The translations under genes and the position numbers were made by a program. This document shows positions 34,579-44,133 of a DNA stretch of 64,000 nucleotides, piece by piece; the first letter of the stretch is position 1; every line of letters begins with the position of its first letter. Source of the DNA: CAYJIX01 sp964370375 (GTDB lineage Bacteria > Desulfobacterota > Desulfovibrionia > Desulfovibrionales > Desulfovibrionaceae); contig CAYJIX010000004.1 in assembly GCA_964370375.1 (NCBI GenBank), positions 1-64,000 of the forward strand. The letters are read 5' to 3'. The notes below the pieces were generated by a model. That model was not told the DNA's origin, did no database searches, and worked only from the letters and a program-made list of their open reading frames with translations.

Positions 34579-35250
34579 ATGAATCAAACTCTTTTACGAA
34601 CAACATCCTTTACAAGCGCGCTGGTGGTAACTTTTTTGTTGTTTTCGCTCCTTTTTTTTGTCAATTCGGTGTTTCATACCACCCTTGACACAACAGACCG
34701 CTACGGATCTGTACGTTTATCGCAAATGAACGACGCACCGACTGAGGAAAAAGAGGAACTGTTTACCACGGATAAAACCATTGAAGTTCCTGAAATGGAA
34801 GAAATTTCAGAGGTCAACCTAGAAGTAGAAACACCACTTTTACAGGTTGCTATGCCAAGCATGAGGTTTGAGTTTGCTCCAGAGCTTGCAGGCAGTGTGC
34901 CGGTTGGCAGTGTGCCATCCCTTGCAGATGCAGGCGCAGCCCCCATGCCGTCAGGTGGAGCATTAACCCTTGGGGAAGTGGATGAATTACCGCGCCCCAT
35001 TTATGCTCCAGCTCCCATGTATCCAAGCAATGTGACGAAAAAAGAAGAAAAAACTGTTATTGTTCGCATTGTTATCAATGCAGACGGGAGTGTTTCAAGG
35101 GCTACCCCTTTGCAAAAAACAGCCGCCACAGAGCCTTTTTTGGACGAAGCTTTGCAAAGTGTGCTTCGTTGGACGTTTACGCCTTGTAAAAAGGAAGGCA
35201 GAGCAGTGCAATGTGTCGCAGAGCAACCCTTTTTATTCACACCAAGATAA
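34579..35250 (+). CDS. tonB: TonB-type energy transducer
   Basis: A 223-residue protein with one membrane helix (about 13-32), a spacer and a C-terminal TonB fold (about 150-223) including VIVRIVINADGSVSRATPLQ and the late RWTFTPCK. The spacer is short and acidic rather than the long Pro-Lys stretch of E. coli TonB, as usual for TonB2-type proteins. Two cysteines (CKKEGRAVQC) could form a disulfide. The start at 34579 has AAGGAAGG upstream; an upstream in-frame start at 34543 would overlap exbD. It should contact the receptor encoded at the front of the locus. Confidence 0.9.
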   Translation: MNQTLLRTTSFTSALVVTFLLFSLLFFVNSVFHTTLDTTDRYGSVRLSQMNDAPTEEKEELFTTDKTIEVPEMEEISEVNLEVETPLLQVAMPSMRFEFAPELAGSVPVGSVPSLADAGAAPMPSGGALTLGEVDELPRPIYAPAPMYPSNVTKKEEKTVIVRIVINADGSVSRATPLQKTAATEPFLDEALQSVLRWTFTPCKKEGRAVQCVAEQPFLFTPR

Positions 35251-35262
35251 GGGTGCAATCAT

Positions 35263-36468
35263 ATGCCATATTTACAAAATATTGTACGCTGTACGCTCCT
35301 TCTTTTTGTCGTATTTTTTGTCTATTCTTATGGAAGTTACGCAGAAGCACGCGAGCTCACTCAGCATGAATTTACCCTTTTTACCGCAGCCAAAAAACAT
35401 TACGACAATAAAGATTATGCGCGTGTCATACAAGGACTTGAAAGTTATTTTGCCAAAAAAAGCACAAAACATGCCTTTGGCTATGAGCTTTATGGGGCAG
35501 CCCTTTTGGCAAACAAACAAGCTCAAAAAGCCGTTCAAGTGCTTGAAGAAGGTTTTGCTGCCTATCCAAAGCATTTAAGCATGGGGCAAAACTTGGCCAT
35601 GGCCTATTATCAGGTAGGCAAGCCTTTACTTGCGGCAGAAATTTTTGAAAAAGTATACCTTCTTGGCGAATCAAAAAACCCTGATCTTGCCTATACGGCT
35701 GCCTATTTTTATTTTCAGGCCAAGCGTTTTGAAAAAGCAGCAAGCCTGCTTGCGCCCGTGGTATGGCATGCAGAGTCCAAAGAGGGCTGGGCCCAACTTT
35801 TGGCGCAAACTTATGCAAGCCAAAAAAAATTCAAAAGCAGTGTGGCTGTGCTTGAAAAAGCCCTTAGCCGTTATCAAAAAAGCGCGCAATTATGGCGGAT
35901 GCTTGGCTATGTACGCTTTCAGCAAAACAACAGAAAAGCTGCTGCCGTTGCCTACGATATGGCATATCGCATTGAAAAACCAACGCAAAAGGATAAAGAC
36001 AGGCTGGCAGCCCTCTATTGGTCCATAAACGCACCCCATGCAGGGGAGCGATTATTGAGCTCTAGCTCTTCTTCTGCCCAGCTGCTTGACGCCATGGCAG
36101 ATGCATTTGCACGCATGGGGGATGTTTCATCAGCCATTACAATGGCCGAAAAGGCTGTGGCAAAAGACAGTGATTCTGCGCGCCGACTGCGCCTAGGCTA
36201 CCTTTTATATCGTAATGGCAACTTGCAAGAAGCCACGCGTGTTTTTTCGCAGCTTGCTAAAGGCAAAAATAACGCCACTGAACGCGCCGCATGGGCGCTT
36301 GCCGTTATCGCTTGGGATGAAAAAAAGTGGGAAGAGCTTGAAGCACGCTTGCAAGATGTTGCTGCCATGGACGGCGATTTTGCAGGGCGCGCTAACCAGC
36401 TTTTAGGTTTTGTGCAGCAAATCATTCAAGGCGAACCGGAAGCTTTTACAGAAAATTCTTCGCAATAG
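35263..36468 (+). CDS. TPR-repeat periplasmic protein of the TonB2 locus
   Basis: A 401-residue protein with an N-terminal export signal (VRCTLLLFVVFFVYSYGS, cleavage near SYAEA) followed by a series of tetratricopeptide repeats over nearly the entire chain. A TPR protein is the usual last gene of Vibrio-type TonB2 operons, where it has been linked to function of the complex. It starts 12 bp after tonB and is followed by a terminator at 36573. It may scaffold the periplasmic complex, which is inference from position. Confidence 0.88.
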   Translation: MPYLQNIVRCTLLLFVVFFVYSYGSYAEARELTQHEFTLFTAAKKHYDNKDYARVIQGLESYFAKKSTKHAFGYELYGAALLANKQAQKAVQVLEEGFAAYPKHLSMGQNLAMAYYQVGKPLLAAEIFEKVYLLGESKNPDLAYTAAYFYFQAKRFEKAASLLAPVVWHAESKEGWAQLLAQTYASQKKFKSSVAVLEKALSRYQKSAQLWRMLGYVRFQQNNRKAAAVAYDMAYRIEKPTQKDKDRLAALYWSINAPHAGERLLSSSSSSAQLLDAMADAFARMGDVSSAITMAEKAVAKDSDSARRLRLGYLLYRNGNLQEATRVFSQLAKGKNNATERAAWALAVIAWDEKKWEELEARLQDVAAMDGDFAGRANQLLGFVQQIIQGEPEAFTENSSQ

Positions 36469-36572
36469 CATGATGTTAAAACAGTATAAAGTTTTTCTGA
36501 CTGCCAAAGCTTTTTGACAGCTAAAGGCACGCCATTATTCTGTTGTGCGTGCGCCTCCCCAAAAAAATATGT

Positions 36573-36592
36573 AAAGGCAGTGCGCCTTTTTT
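36573..36592 (+). terminator. Terminator of the import/TonB operon
   Basis: AAAGGC (36573-36578) pairs with GCCTTT (36584-36589) around a 5-nt loop, and the run of T continues to 36592 on the plus strand. It is about 105 bp past the TPR stop. A second, bulged stem at 36525-36556 lies just before it. The facing kinase gene ends 42 bp further on. Confidence 0.7.
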
Positions 36593-36633
36593 AAAATCGG
36601 CACAGAATGTATTTTTTGAGGGGCTTTAAAAAG

Positions 36634-38556
36634 TTATGCTGTATTTTTCCCTGCAATCCAGTAATCAAGGGTTTTATACAAAACATCAGGGTCAATAGGT
36701 TTTGTAATATGATCATTCATGCCGTGTTCAAGGCTTGTTTCATGGTCTCCAACCATGGCATGGGCAGACATGGCAATGACAATAAGATTTTTAAAGGCAG
36801 GGTTTTGGCGTATTTTTTGAGCGGCTGTTAGGCCGTCCATGATGGGCATTTGTATGTCCATAAGTACAGCTGCATATGCTGTTTTTTCTAGCATATCTAG
36901 GGCTTCTGCCCCGTTGTTTGCAACATCTACAGTGTAGCCTACTTGTTCTAACAGCTCTTGGGCAATGATTTGGTTGATCTCGTTATCTTCTACAAGCAAA
37001 AGATGCTCTGTGCAGACTCGTTTTGCTTGTGGTGCAAGCCCTGCATAAGGCTGTTCGGCTGTTTCGCTTGATAAAGGCAGATCTACTTTAAAAAAGAAGG
37101 TGGAACCTTGCCCTACGGTACTTTCTGCCCAAAGGCTGCCTTTCACTGCCTTTGCAATTTTTTTGCAAATCACAAGGCCAAGGCCTGTCCCGCCGTATTT
37201 ACGTGTGATGGACGAATCAGCCTGCGTAAAGGCTGAAAAAAGTCGCTCTTGTTGTTCCTGTGTTAAGCCAATGCCGGTGTCTTGTACGGAAAAAACACAG
37301 TGCAATGTATCATCTAGGGGCGGTTTGCACTGTATATTGACAGTGATTGAGCCTTGCTCGGTAAACTTTAAGGCATTGCTGACAAAATTAAAAAGCACCT
37401 GCTTTATGCGCAAAGGATCGCCTAAAACTGCAAGGTTTGGGTATTCACCTTGATTGATGATAAGCTCAACGTTTTGATCTTTCGCTTTTGGAGTATAAAG
37501 TGCGGCTATGTCATCGCATACGTTTTGTAGTGTAAAAGGGATTTCTTCCAGCTCTAGCTTTCCTGCTTCCATTTTTGAAAAATCTAAAATGTCGTTGATA
37601 ATGCGTAAAAGGTTGTTGGCAGAAAACAAAGACTTTTGTACATAGTCTTCTTGCTGTTCTGTAAGCTTTGTCTTTGTTAATAGGTGCAGTAGGCCAAGGA
37701 TCCCGTTCATGGGCGTGCGTATTTCATGGCTCATGTTGGCCAAAAACTCACTTTTTACCTGCGCGCTTTGCTTGGCCTCATCAATGTGATGTTTTAGGGC
37801 TTCAACCATGGTAAGTAGGTGTTTATATACGCCGTGTTGGGTTTTGTGGTCGTTAATATCATAATCGCCCTGAATGACGCGCCCTGTTATTTGGATAAGT
37901 TCGCCCGGGTCTTTTCCCAACTGGCGGCGCAGGGTAAAAAGTGTCCACGCGCCTGTACCTGCGGCAAGCAAGATCACAAGGCTTATGCCTAAAATGATAA
38001 GTTCACGGGACTGATCGTAAACATCATCGCTTTGTTTTGACGCTTCTATACTGGCAAAACGGTTAAGGTTGACAGCTCGCAGCAGTACATTGGACGCCTC
38101 ATCAAAAAGTTTTTGCGAATCATTTTCTAACAGTGCTACAGCTTCCGCTAGTTTTCCTTCGCTTGAAAGGGCGATCATTTTTTTGCTAAGTTGTAAGTAT
38201 TGTTGCCATAATTTTAAAAAAGTTTCATAGGTTTTTCGCTCTTCGTCAGAAGAGATGAGCTGTTCATAGGTTGTTCTGACAATGGCAAGCTCAAACAATA
38301 TTTCCGTGATGCGCCGTTCAACTTTGTGCAGTACATCCTTATCTGTGTTATAAATATGGCGGACTTCATAAATTCTGTAGTCTGAGGTGAGGGTGTCCAT
38401 GCGTTGGATACTGATGGTTGATGGCAGCCAGTTGTGCGAAATTTCCGTAGCTGTTTGGTTCACGTCTTGTAACTGGACAAGGCTAAAAAAACCCAGTCCA
38501 ATAAGGGCTATACATAAAATAGCTTTAGTAATGATAAGTTTTATGGACAATGGCAT
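36634..38556 (-). CDS. Membrane-bound hybrid sensor histidine kinase with receiver
   Basis: A 640-residue inner-membrane hybrid kinase. The first membrane helix is at about 7-28, followed by a four-helix-type periplasmic sensor of about 155 residues and a second helix at about 187-208. HAMP-like and linker segments follow. HisKA has His about 277 in NMSHEIRTPMNG. The HATPase has DTGIGLTQEQ and GGTGLGLVICK, and the receiver has Asp about 567 in LMDIQMPIMDG. The catalytic and receiver parts are nearly interchangeable with those of the kinase at 215-3367 (both end MNDHITKPIDP), so the two are recent paralogues with different sensors. The signal is unknown. Confidence 0.93.
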   Translation of the reverse strand: MPLSIKLIITKAILCIALIGLGFFSLVQLQDVNQTATEISHNWLPSTISIQRMDTLTSDYRIYEVRHIYNTDKDVLHKVERRITEILFELAIVRTTYEQLISSDEERKTYETFLKLWQQYLQLSKKMIALSSEGKLAEAVALLENDSQKLFDEASNVLLRAVNLNRFASIEASKQSDDVYDQSRELIILGISLVILLAAGTGAWTLFTLRRQLGKDPGELIQITGRVIQGDYDINDHKTQHGVYKHLLTMVEALKHHIDEAKQSAQVKSEFLANMSHEIRTPMNGILGLLHLLTKTKLTEQQEDYVQKSLFSANNLLRIINDILDFSKMEAGKLELEEIPFTLQNVCDDIAALYTPKAKDQNVELIINQGEYPNLAVLGDPLRIKQVLFNFVSNALKFTEQGSITVNIQCKPPLDDTLHCVFSVQDTGIGLTQEQQERLFSAFTQADSSITRKYGGTGLGLVICKKIAKAVKGSLWAESTVGQGSTFFFKVDLPLSSETAEQPYAGLAPQAKRVCTEHLLLVEDNEINQIIAQELLEQVGYTVDVANNGAEALDMLEKTAYAAVLMDIQMPIMDGLTAAQKIRQNPAFKNLIVIAMSAHAMVGDHETSLEHGMNDHITKPIDPDVLYKTLDYWIAGKNTA

Positions 38557-39013
38557 GATATTTTCCGTTTGTTATGGCACGAAGAAAAAGGCCAAACATA
38601 GTGCTACAAATACATTGTTTTTTTACAATACTATGCCTTTGTCATTAGCATAGAGACGATGGCAGGGCAAGTTACAAATACGAATTTTAGGAGATTTATG
38701 GAAGGGCACTTTCATGCGTGTGGCTTGAAACAAATGAAACATGATCGGATGCTTCCTTTAAAAGTGTTGAAACTGAGAATTTGCCCAATAGTAGGAAAAA
38801 AAATGGCTATGACTTTTGTAAAAGCCTATCCGTCGGGCTGCGAAAGTCGCTCGTGCACCTTCGCTTTACAAGAATCAAAAGCTTTTTGCCTTTAAGCCAA
38901 GCTGGTTGCGTAGGCTTAGGCGGCTCAAACACACAAACGTAGTTGTCAATAATAAAAAAAGGAGACATGGTGCATGTCTCCTTTTAGCGTATTTGGTTAT
39001 ACTTCTATGTTTT
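38557..39013. other. Non-coding gap between the kinase and atpC
   Basis: About 457 bp that hold the upstream side of the kinase gene (its start is near 38556) and the atp terminator (38957-38985). A short plus-strand frame at 38659-38895 has no ribosome site and no domain, so I do not call it. No other structure is seen. Confidence 0.6.
38957..38985 (-). terminator. Terminator of the ATP synthase operon
   Basis: A perfect 13-bp stem (aaaaggagacatg with catgtctcctttt) with a 3-nt loop is followed on the minus strand by TTTTTTATT. It lies 28 bp downstream of the atpC stop and is the clearest intrinsic terminator in the window. Confidence 0.95.
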
Positions 39014-39415
39014 TTACAAGGCGCCAACCACACGCAAACGCCCGATGGCACGGCTAAGTGCTAATTTAGCCCGATCAATGTCCACCGATTCCTTTGAAGC
39101 TAGGCGCTCTTCAGCGCGTTTTTTTGCTTCCAAAGCGCGGTTTGTGTCAATATCAGAAGCTTTTTCGGCAGCTTCAGTCAATACAGTGACGCGGTTCTCT
39201 GCAACTTCAACAAAGCCGTTGGCAATGAACAAGGTTTCAGTCATGGCGTTGTGCCTAAAGTAGAGCTTGCCTACTGTTAAGGCTGACATCAAAGGTACGT
39301 GGTTTGGCAGCACGCCAAATTGTCCTTCTGTGCCTGGCATGCCCACATAACTGGCTTCAGTGTCCAAAACTGACCTGTCCGGAGTCACAATTTCTAAGCG
39401 CAAAGCGGATTCCAT
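39014..39415 (-). CDS. atpC: ATP synthase F1 epsilon subunit
   Basis: A 133-residue epsilon subunit. The N-terminal beta-sandwich opens LRLEIVTPDRSVLDTEASYV and has MPGTEGQFGVLPNHVPLMSA; a C-terminal helical part follows. It joins the central stalk and regulates ATP hydrolysis. It is the last gene of the operon, 9 bp after atpD, with AGGAG before the ATG. Order atpF'-atpF-atpH-atpA-atpG-atpD-atpC is complete for F1 and the peripheral stalk. The a and c genes of Fo are not in the window. Confidence 0.97.
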   Translation of the reverse strand: MESALRLEIVTPDRSVLDTEASYVGMPGTEGQFGVLPNHVPLMSALTVGKLYFRHNAMTETLFIANGFVEVAENRVTVLTEAAEKASDIDTNRALEAKKRAEERLASKESVDIDRAKLALSRAIGRLRVVGAL

Positions 39416-39424
39416 TGGGGGCTC

Positions 39425-40840
39425 CTACTGTTCTTCCTGACGCTTGTTGTATTTTTCAACAGCCATTTCAATGCCGCCCACCATGTAGAAATCGCTTTCT
39501 GACAGGTGGTCGTATTCGCCGTCCAAAATTCCTTTAAAGCCGCGGATGGTGTCCTCAAGCTTAACATAGTGACCGGGGGTTCCTGTAAAGGCTTCGGCCA
39601 CTGTAAAGGGCTGGGACAGAAAACGCTGAACACGTCTGGCACGGGCCACAACGATTTTATCATCGTCAGACAATTCATCCATGCCAAGAATGGCAATAAT
39701 GTCTTGAAGTTCTTTGTATTTTTGAAGCACTTGCTGTACACCGCGAGCCACTTGGTAGTGTTCTTCACCAACAACATCGGGGGAAAGAATCCGTGAAGAA
39801 GAATCCAAGGGGTCCACAGCAGGATAAATGCCAAGCTCTGCAATCTGACGGGACAATACCAAGGATCCGTCAAGGTGCGAGAATGTAGTGGCAGGTGCCG
39901 GGTCAGTCAAGTCGTCGGCAGGTACGTACACGGCCTGAACGGACGTGATAGAGCCTTTACCTGTGGAGGTGATGCGCTCTTGCAATGCACCAAGGTCAGT
40001 ACCTAAGGTTGGTTGATAGCCCACAGCAGAAGGCATGCGGCCAAGCAGAGCAGACACTTCAGATCCGGCCTGGGTAAAGCGGAAAATATTGTCGATAAAG
40101 AGCAGCACGTCCTGATTTTCTTCATCGCGGAAATATTCGGCACAGGTAAGGCCGGTAAGGGCTACGCGAGCACGAGCTCCTGGCGGTTCGTTCATCTGCC
40201 CGTACACAAGGGCAGTTTTGTCGATAACGCCGGCTTCAATCATTTCATGGTACAAGTCATTGCCTTCACGGGTTCGTTCACCAACACCTGCAAGTACCGA
40301 AATACCGCCGTGCTGTTTGGCAATGTTGTTGATCATTTCCATAAGGATAACGGTTTTTCCAACGCCTGCACCACCAAAAAGTCCCATTTTGCCGCCCTTG
40401 GGGAAGGGCACCAAAAGGTCTACCACCTTAATGCCAGTTTCCAGCATTTCTACGGTAGTGCTTTGATCGGTAAAGCTTGGTGATTCACGGTGAATGGGCA
40501 AAAAGGTTTTGGTCTGAATGGGACCTTTTCCATCCACAGGCTGGCCTGTAACGTTAAGGATACGACCAAGCACAGCATCGCCCACAGGTGTCATGATAGG
40601 ATTGCCTGTGTCAACAGCTTCCATGCCGCGAACAAGTCCTTCTGTGGCGTCCATGGCGATGGTACGTACCACATTGTCTCCAAGCTGCTGAGCCACTTCG
40701 CAGATCAGGTCCGGAGCGTCAGGGTTGTTGGGATTTTTGATTTCCAAAGCGGTCAAAATATTGGGCAGTTGACCGCTTGGGAATGCCACGTCAACAACGG
40801 CACCGATGACCTGAACAATGTTTCCGATATTTGCGCTCAT
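39425..40840 (-). CDS. atpD: ATP synthase F1 beta subunit
   Basis: A 471-residue catalytic subunit. Walker A reads GGAGVGKT (about residues 152-159), the catalytic glutamate lies in GVGERTREGND, and the aspartate in DVLLFIDNIFRFTQAG. The family signature PAVDPLDSSS is intact. It performs ATP synthesis on the cytoplasmic side of the inner membrane. A 119-bp non-coding gap separates it from atpG, and its ribosome site AAGGGAG is about 11 bp upstream of the ATG. Confidence 0.99.
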   Translation of the reverse strand: MSANIGNIVQVIGAVVDVAFPSGQLPNILTALEIKNPNNPDAPDLICEVAQQLGDNVVRTIAMDATEGLVRGMEAVDTGNPIMTPVGDAVLGRILNVTGQPVDGKGPIQTKTFLPIHRESPSFTDQSTTVEMLETGIKVVDLLVPFPKGGKMGLFGGAGVGKTVILMEMINNIAKQHGGISVLAGVGERTREGNDLYHEMIEAGVIDKTALVYGQMNEPPGARARVALTGLTCAEYFRDEENQDVLLFIDNIFRFTQAGSEVSALLGRMPSAVGYQPTLGTDLGALQERITSTGKGSITSVQAVYVPADDLTDPAPATTFSHLDGSLVLSRQIAELGIYPAVDPLDSSSRILSPDVVGEEHYQVARGVQQVLQKYKELQDIIAILGMDELSDDDKIVVARARRVQRFLSQPFTVAEAFTGTPGHYVKLEDTIRGFKGILDGEYDHLSESDFYMVGGIEMAVEKYNKRQEEQ

Positions 40841-40959
40841 AATGGTGATAGCTCCCTTGCCTTATTAGCCTTGTTGAAAGACTGATTGTAAATGACGTAA
40901 CGTCATGAAAAGTTTATGCCTACACGGCTTTCATGCTTTTGAGCCGTGCTTTTGCCTGT

Positions 40960-41841
40960 TTAGTTCAAAGCCTCTGCACCACCTACAATGTCAATAAGTT
41001 CACTGGTGATGGAAGCTTGACGGGTTTTGTTGTACAATAAGGTTAATGCTGCGGCAATTTCATCACAGTTACGTGTGGCATTGTCCATAGCGGCCATGCG
41101 AGCAGAGTGCTCGCTCATGGATGTTTCAAGCAGTGCCCGATAGATTTGCACGTTGATGTATCTTGGCAATAACTCAGACAAAAGGTAAGGAGCGCTTGGC
41201 TCGTACAAATAGTCTTGCGCTTTTGCGGATTTTTCGTGCTCGCTTTCAGGCATGTCCTCGGCCTTTTGCATGGGCAAAAGGTTAAGGGTTTTGGGGGCCT
41301 GCTTGGAAATGCCTTGCATTTCGCTGTACACAATAAGGACTTCGTCAATAGCAAGCGTAGTGTATTCGCTAATGACCTTTTTGCCTATGGAAGCGGCCAA
41401 AGTAAAATCAAGGTTTTGAATATCGCTGTGAGATTCGGCGATTTCAAAGCCTGTTTTTTTGACAGCATCGCGTCCTTTTTTACCAACGCACACAAAAGAT
41501 ACGGTTTTTCCGGCAGCTTTACGCGTTCGGGCCTCATCAAGCGCACGGGCAATAAGTGTAGCATTAAAACCGCCGCAAAGGCCGCGGTCAGAGGTACACA
41601 AAACAATAACCGTGATATTGTCAGTGGCGTGGCGTTCAAGCAATGGATGCGCAGCCCCTTCGGCTTTGGCAGCTAGGTCGGTAAGAACAGTTGCGTACTT
41701 TTCCGCATAGGGGCGAAATCGCTCAATTCGTGCCTGTGCGCCTCGCAATTTAGCCGAAGCCACCATGTTCATGGCTTTGGTAATTTGCTTGGTTTTGCTC
41801 ACACCAGCGATTTTGGTTTTTACATCTTTAAGCGAAGGCAT
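40960..41841 (-). CDS. atpG: ATP synthase F1 gamma subunit
   Basis: A 293-residue gamma subunit, the rotating central shaft. It starts MPSLKDVKTKIAGVSKTKQI and ends with the conserved helical block (MAAMDNATRNCDEIAAALTL). The start at 41841 is selected because AAGGATGG precedes it; an in-frame start at 41865 adds 8 residues that family members lack. It lies 78 bp after atpA. Confidence 0.97.
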   Translation of the reverse strand: MPSLKDVKTKIAGVSKTKQITKAMNMVASAKLRGAQARIERFRPYAEKYATVLTDLAAKAEGAAHPLLERHATDNITVIVLCTSDRGLCGGFNATLIARALDEARTRKAAGKTVSFVCVGKKGRDAVKKTGFEIAESHSDIQNLDFTLAASIGKKVISEYTTLAIDEVLIVYSEMQGISKQAPKTLNLLPMQKAEDMPESEHEKSAKAQDYLYEPSAPYLLSELLPRYINVQIYRALLETSMSEHSARMAAMDNATRNCDEIAAALTLLYNKTRQASITSELIDIVGGAEALN

Positions 41842-41919
41842 GTGACCATCCTTGAAGAAGATCAAAGTTAGATAAAGTCTTGATTGTATACCTTTTTACT
41901 GTATAACCCAAAAAAACGG

Positions 41920-43428
41920 TTATACAAGGTACTCTTTCTTAAATCCTTCAATGGCTGCGATAAGGCGTTGTTCAAGATCTTCATCAAGGACTTTACGCGA
42001 TTCAATATCGGTGAGGATATCGGCATGCGCGCTGCGTATGTTGTCAAGAAGTCCTTGTTCAAAGTCGCGAACTTTATCCACATCTACAGTATCCATGTAC
42101 CCACGGGTTGCTGCGTACATGACCACAACTTGTTCGTTTGTAGGCATGGGCTCATAGGGGGGCTGTTTGAGCAGTTCTGTCAAACGTGCGCCTCGTTGCA
42201 GCTTTCTTTGGGTGTCTTTATCAAGGTCAGAACCAAACTGGGCAAACGCTGCCAATTCGCGGTACTGGGCAAGGTCCAAACGCATGGTGCCTGCCACTTG
42301 CTTCATGGCTTTGGTTTGAGCTGCGCCGCCAACCCGCGATACTGAAAGACCCACGTTGATGGCCGGGCGGATACCTGCGTTGAACAGGTTTGGCTGCAAA
42401 TATACCTGACCGTCGGTAATGGAGATCACGTTGGTAGGAATATAGGCAGACACGTCACCGGCTTGGGTTTCAATAATAGGTAGTGCCGTTAATGAACCCC
42501 CACCAAGTTCGTCATTGAGCTTGGCTGCCCGTTCAAGAAGGCGTGAGTGCAGATAGAAAACGTCCCCGGGGAAGGCTTCACGTCCCGGAGGACGACGCAG
42601 CAGCAAGGACATCTGGCGATAGGCCACAGCTTGTTTTGACAAGTCATCATAAATAATCAAAGCGTGGCGTCCGCTGTCGCGATAATATTCGGCCATGGTA
42701 CAGCCGGAATAAGGCGCAATAAATTGCAAAGGAGCAGCTTCAGAGGCAGACGCGGCAATAATGGTGGTATATTCCATGGCGCCGTGCTTGCGCAAGGTGT
42801 CTGCAACAAGGGCAATGGTTGAGCGTTTTTGCCCAATAGCCACATAGAAGCAGTGCACGCCTGTACCTTTTTGAGCAATGATGGTGTCAATACATACAGT
42901 GGTTTTGCCTGTTTGTCTGTCACCAATGATGAGCTCGCGCTGACCTCTACCAATGGGGGTCATGGCGTCAATGGCTTTGATGCCTGTAACCAAAGGTTCA
43001 TGCACACTTTTACGTGTGATGATACCCGGGGCTTTGACTTCCACTGGGCGAACCTCTGTGGTGTCTATAGGTCCAAGACCGTCAATGGGCTGGCCCAAAG
43101 GATTAAGGACACGCCCCATGACCGTATCGCCTACAGGAACAGAGAAAATGCGGCCTGTACGTTTGACTTGATCACCCTCGTTGATGCCTGTGTCGTCGCC
43201 CAAAAGGGCTACGCCGACACTGGATTCTTCAAGGTTAAGGGCCATGCCAAGAACACCGCCGGGAAACTCTAACAGTTCCATGGACATGGCGTTTTGTACG
43301 CCATAAACACGCGCAATGCCATCGCCTACAGCAAGGACTGTGCCTGTTTCGGTTGCTTCGACACGTTGTTCATAGTGCTCTATTTGTGATTTGATAATCG
43401 AGCTGATTTCATCGGCATTGATGTGCAT
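41920..43428 (-). CDS. atpA: ATP synthase F1 alpha subunit
   Basis: A 502-residue non-catalytic nucleotide-binding subunit. Walker A is GDRQTGKT (about 169-176), and the signature PAINVGLSVSRVG is present near 363-375. I choose ATG at 43428 (MHINADEISSIIKSQIEHYE): AAGGGGTGAG lies at normal spacing and length becomes the usual 502. The in-frame GTG at 43440 sits inside that ribosome site. It is 150 bp downstream of atpH. Confidence 0.98.
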   Translation of the reverse strand: MHINADEISSIIKSQIEHYEQRVEATETGTVLAVGDGIARVYGVQNAMSMELLEFPGGVLGMALNLEESSVGVALLGDDTGINEGDQVKRTGRIFSVPVGDTVMGRVLNPLGQPIDGLGPIDTTEVRPVEVKAPGIITRKSVHEPLVTGIKAIDAMTPIGRGQRELIIGDRQTGKTTVCIDTIIAQKGTGVHCFYVAIGQKRSTIALVADTLRKHGAMEYTTIIAASASEAAPLQFIAPYSGCTMAEYYRDSGRHALIIYDDLSKQAVAYRQMSLLLRRPPGREAFPGDVFYLHSRLLERAAKLNDELGGGSLTALPIIETQAGDVSAYIPTNVISITDGQVYLQPNLFNAGIRPAINVGLSVSRVGGAAQTKAMKQVAGTMRLDLAQYRELAAFAQFGSDLDKDTQRKLQRGARLTELLKQPPYEPMPTNEQVVVMYAATRGYMDTVDVDKVRDFEQGLLDNIRSAHADILTDIESRKVLDEDLEQRLIAAIEGFKKEYLV

Positions 43429-43578
43429 GATGTTACTCACCCCTTAAAGTAGTTTTGTATACACGCTTTATACAATTATGAAGGTTCTGTCTTACTAAAA
43501 GAAAGGCCTTCTTCATCGTCATTTCCTGTTTCTGTGGTCTGTATTGACTACAGTTTTTTTACATACAGGATTTTTGGG

Positions 43579-44133
43579 TTATAGTGTTGGATGGGCAATG
43601 CTGCGTTTGATTTCTTCCACTTGTGCCTTTAAACTGGCATCAAAAAGAGTATCACCCACAGTAAGCACCACACCGCCAAGCAACGCTTGATCTACCTCAA
43701 ATTGCAGGACAAGTTTTTGCTTTGTGGCTTTTTCCAAGGTATTGATAATGCTTGCTTGTTGTTTTTTATCAAGCTCTATGGCTGTGGCAAGCTTTCCGCG
43801 CACAAGCCCGTTTGCCTTGTCCACAAGGGCCACAAAAAGGGTAGCAATATCGCCAAGCAAACCTAGCCTTTCTTTATCTGCCAAAAGCATACAAAAATGG
43901 CGCATGGTTGTATCGCCCTCAAGCGAATCCAAAAGCTGGTTGACCACGCGAATTTTTTCAGCAGGCGTAATGATTGGCGCATTGAAAAAGCGAGACAATT
44001 CCGGAACGGTACGTATCCATGTTTCAAACGTACCCATGATATCGGCATAGCCTGATAGAGCTGAATCGCCTTGCTGGCGACCAAGTTCAAACAACGCCTT
44101 GGCGTAACGAGCCGCTATGACCTGAGCGTTCAA
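43579..44133 (-). CDS. atpH: ATP synthase F1 delta subunit
   Basis: A 184-residue delta subunit linking F1 to the peripheral stalk. The conserved N-terminal MNAQVIAARYAKALFELGRQ and C-terminal GGVVLTVGDTLFDASLKAQV segments are visible. It begins with TTG, which overlaps the atpF stop as TTGA, with AAGGTGG upstream, so translation is coupled to atpF. No ATG exists at a family-consistent place. Confidence 0.95.
   Translation of the reverse strand: MNAQVIAARYAKALFELGRQQGDSALSGYADIMGTFETWIRTVPELSRFFNAPIITPAEKIRVVNQLLDSLEGDTTMRHFCMLLADKERLGLLGDIATLFVALVDKANGLVRGKLATAIELDKKQQASIINTLEKATKQKLVLQFEVDQALLGGVVLTVGDTLFDASLKAQVEEIKRSIAHPTL

Noticed and set aside
38659..38895. A 78-residue plus-strand frame between the fourth kinase and atpC
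   Set aside because: No ribosome site, no domain, unusual composition and no neighbour in the same direction; it looks like chance in a non-coding gap.
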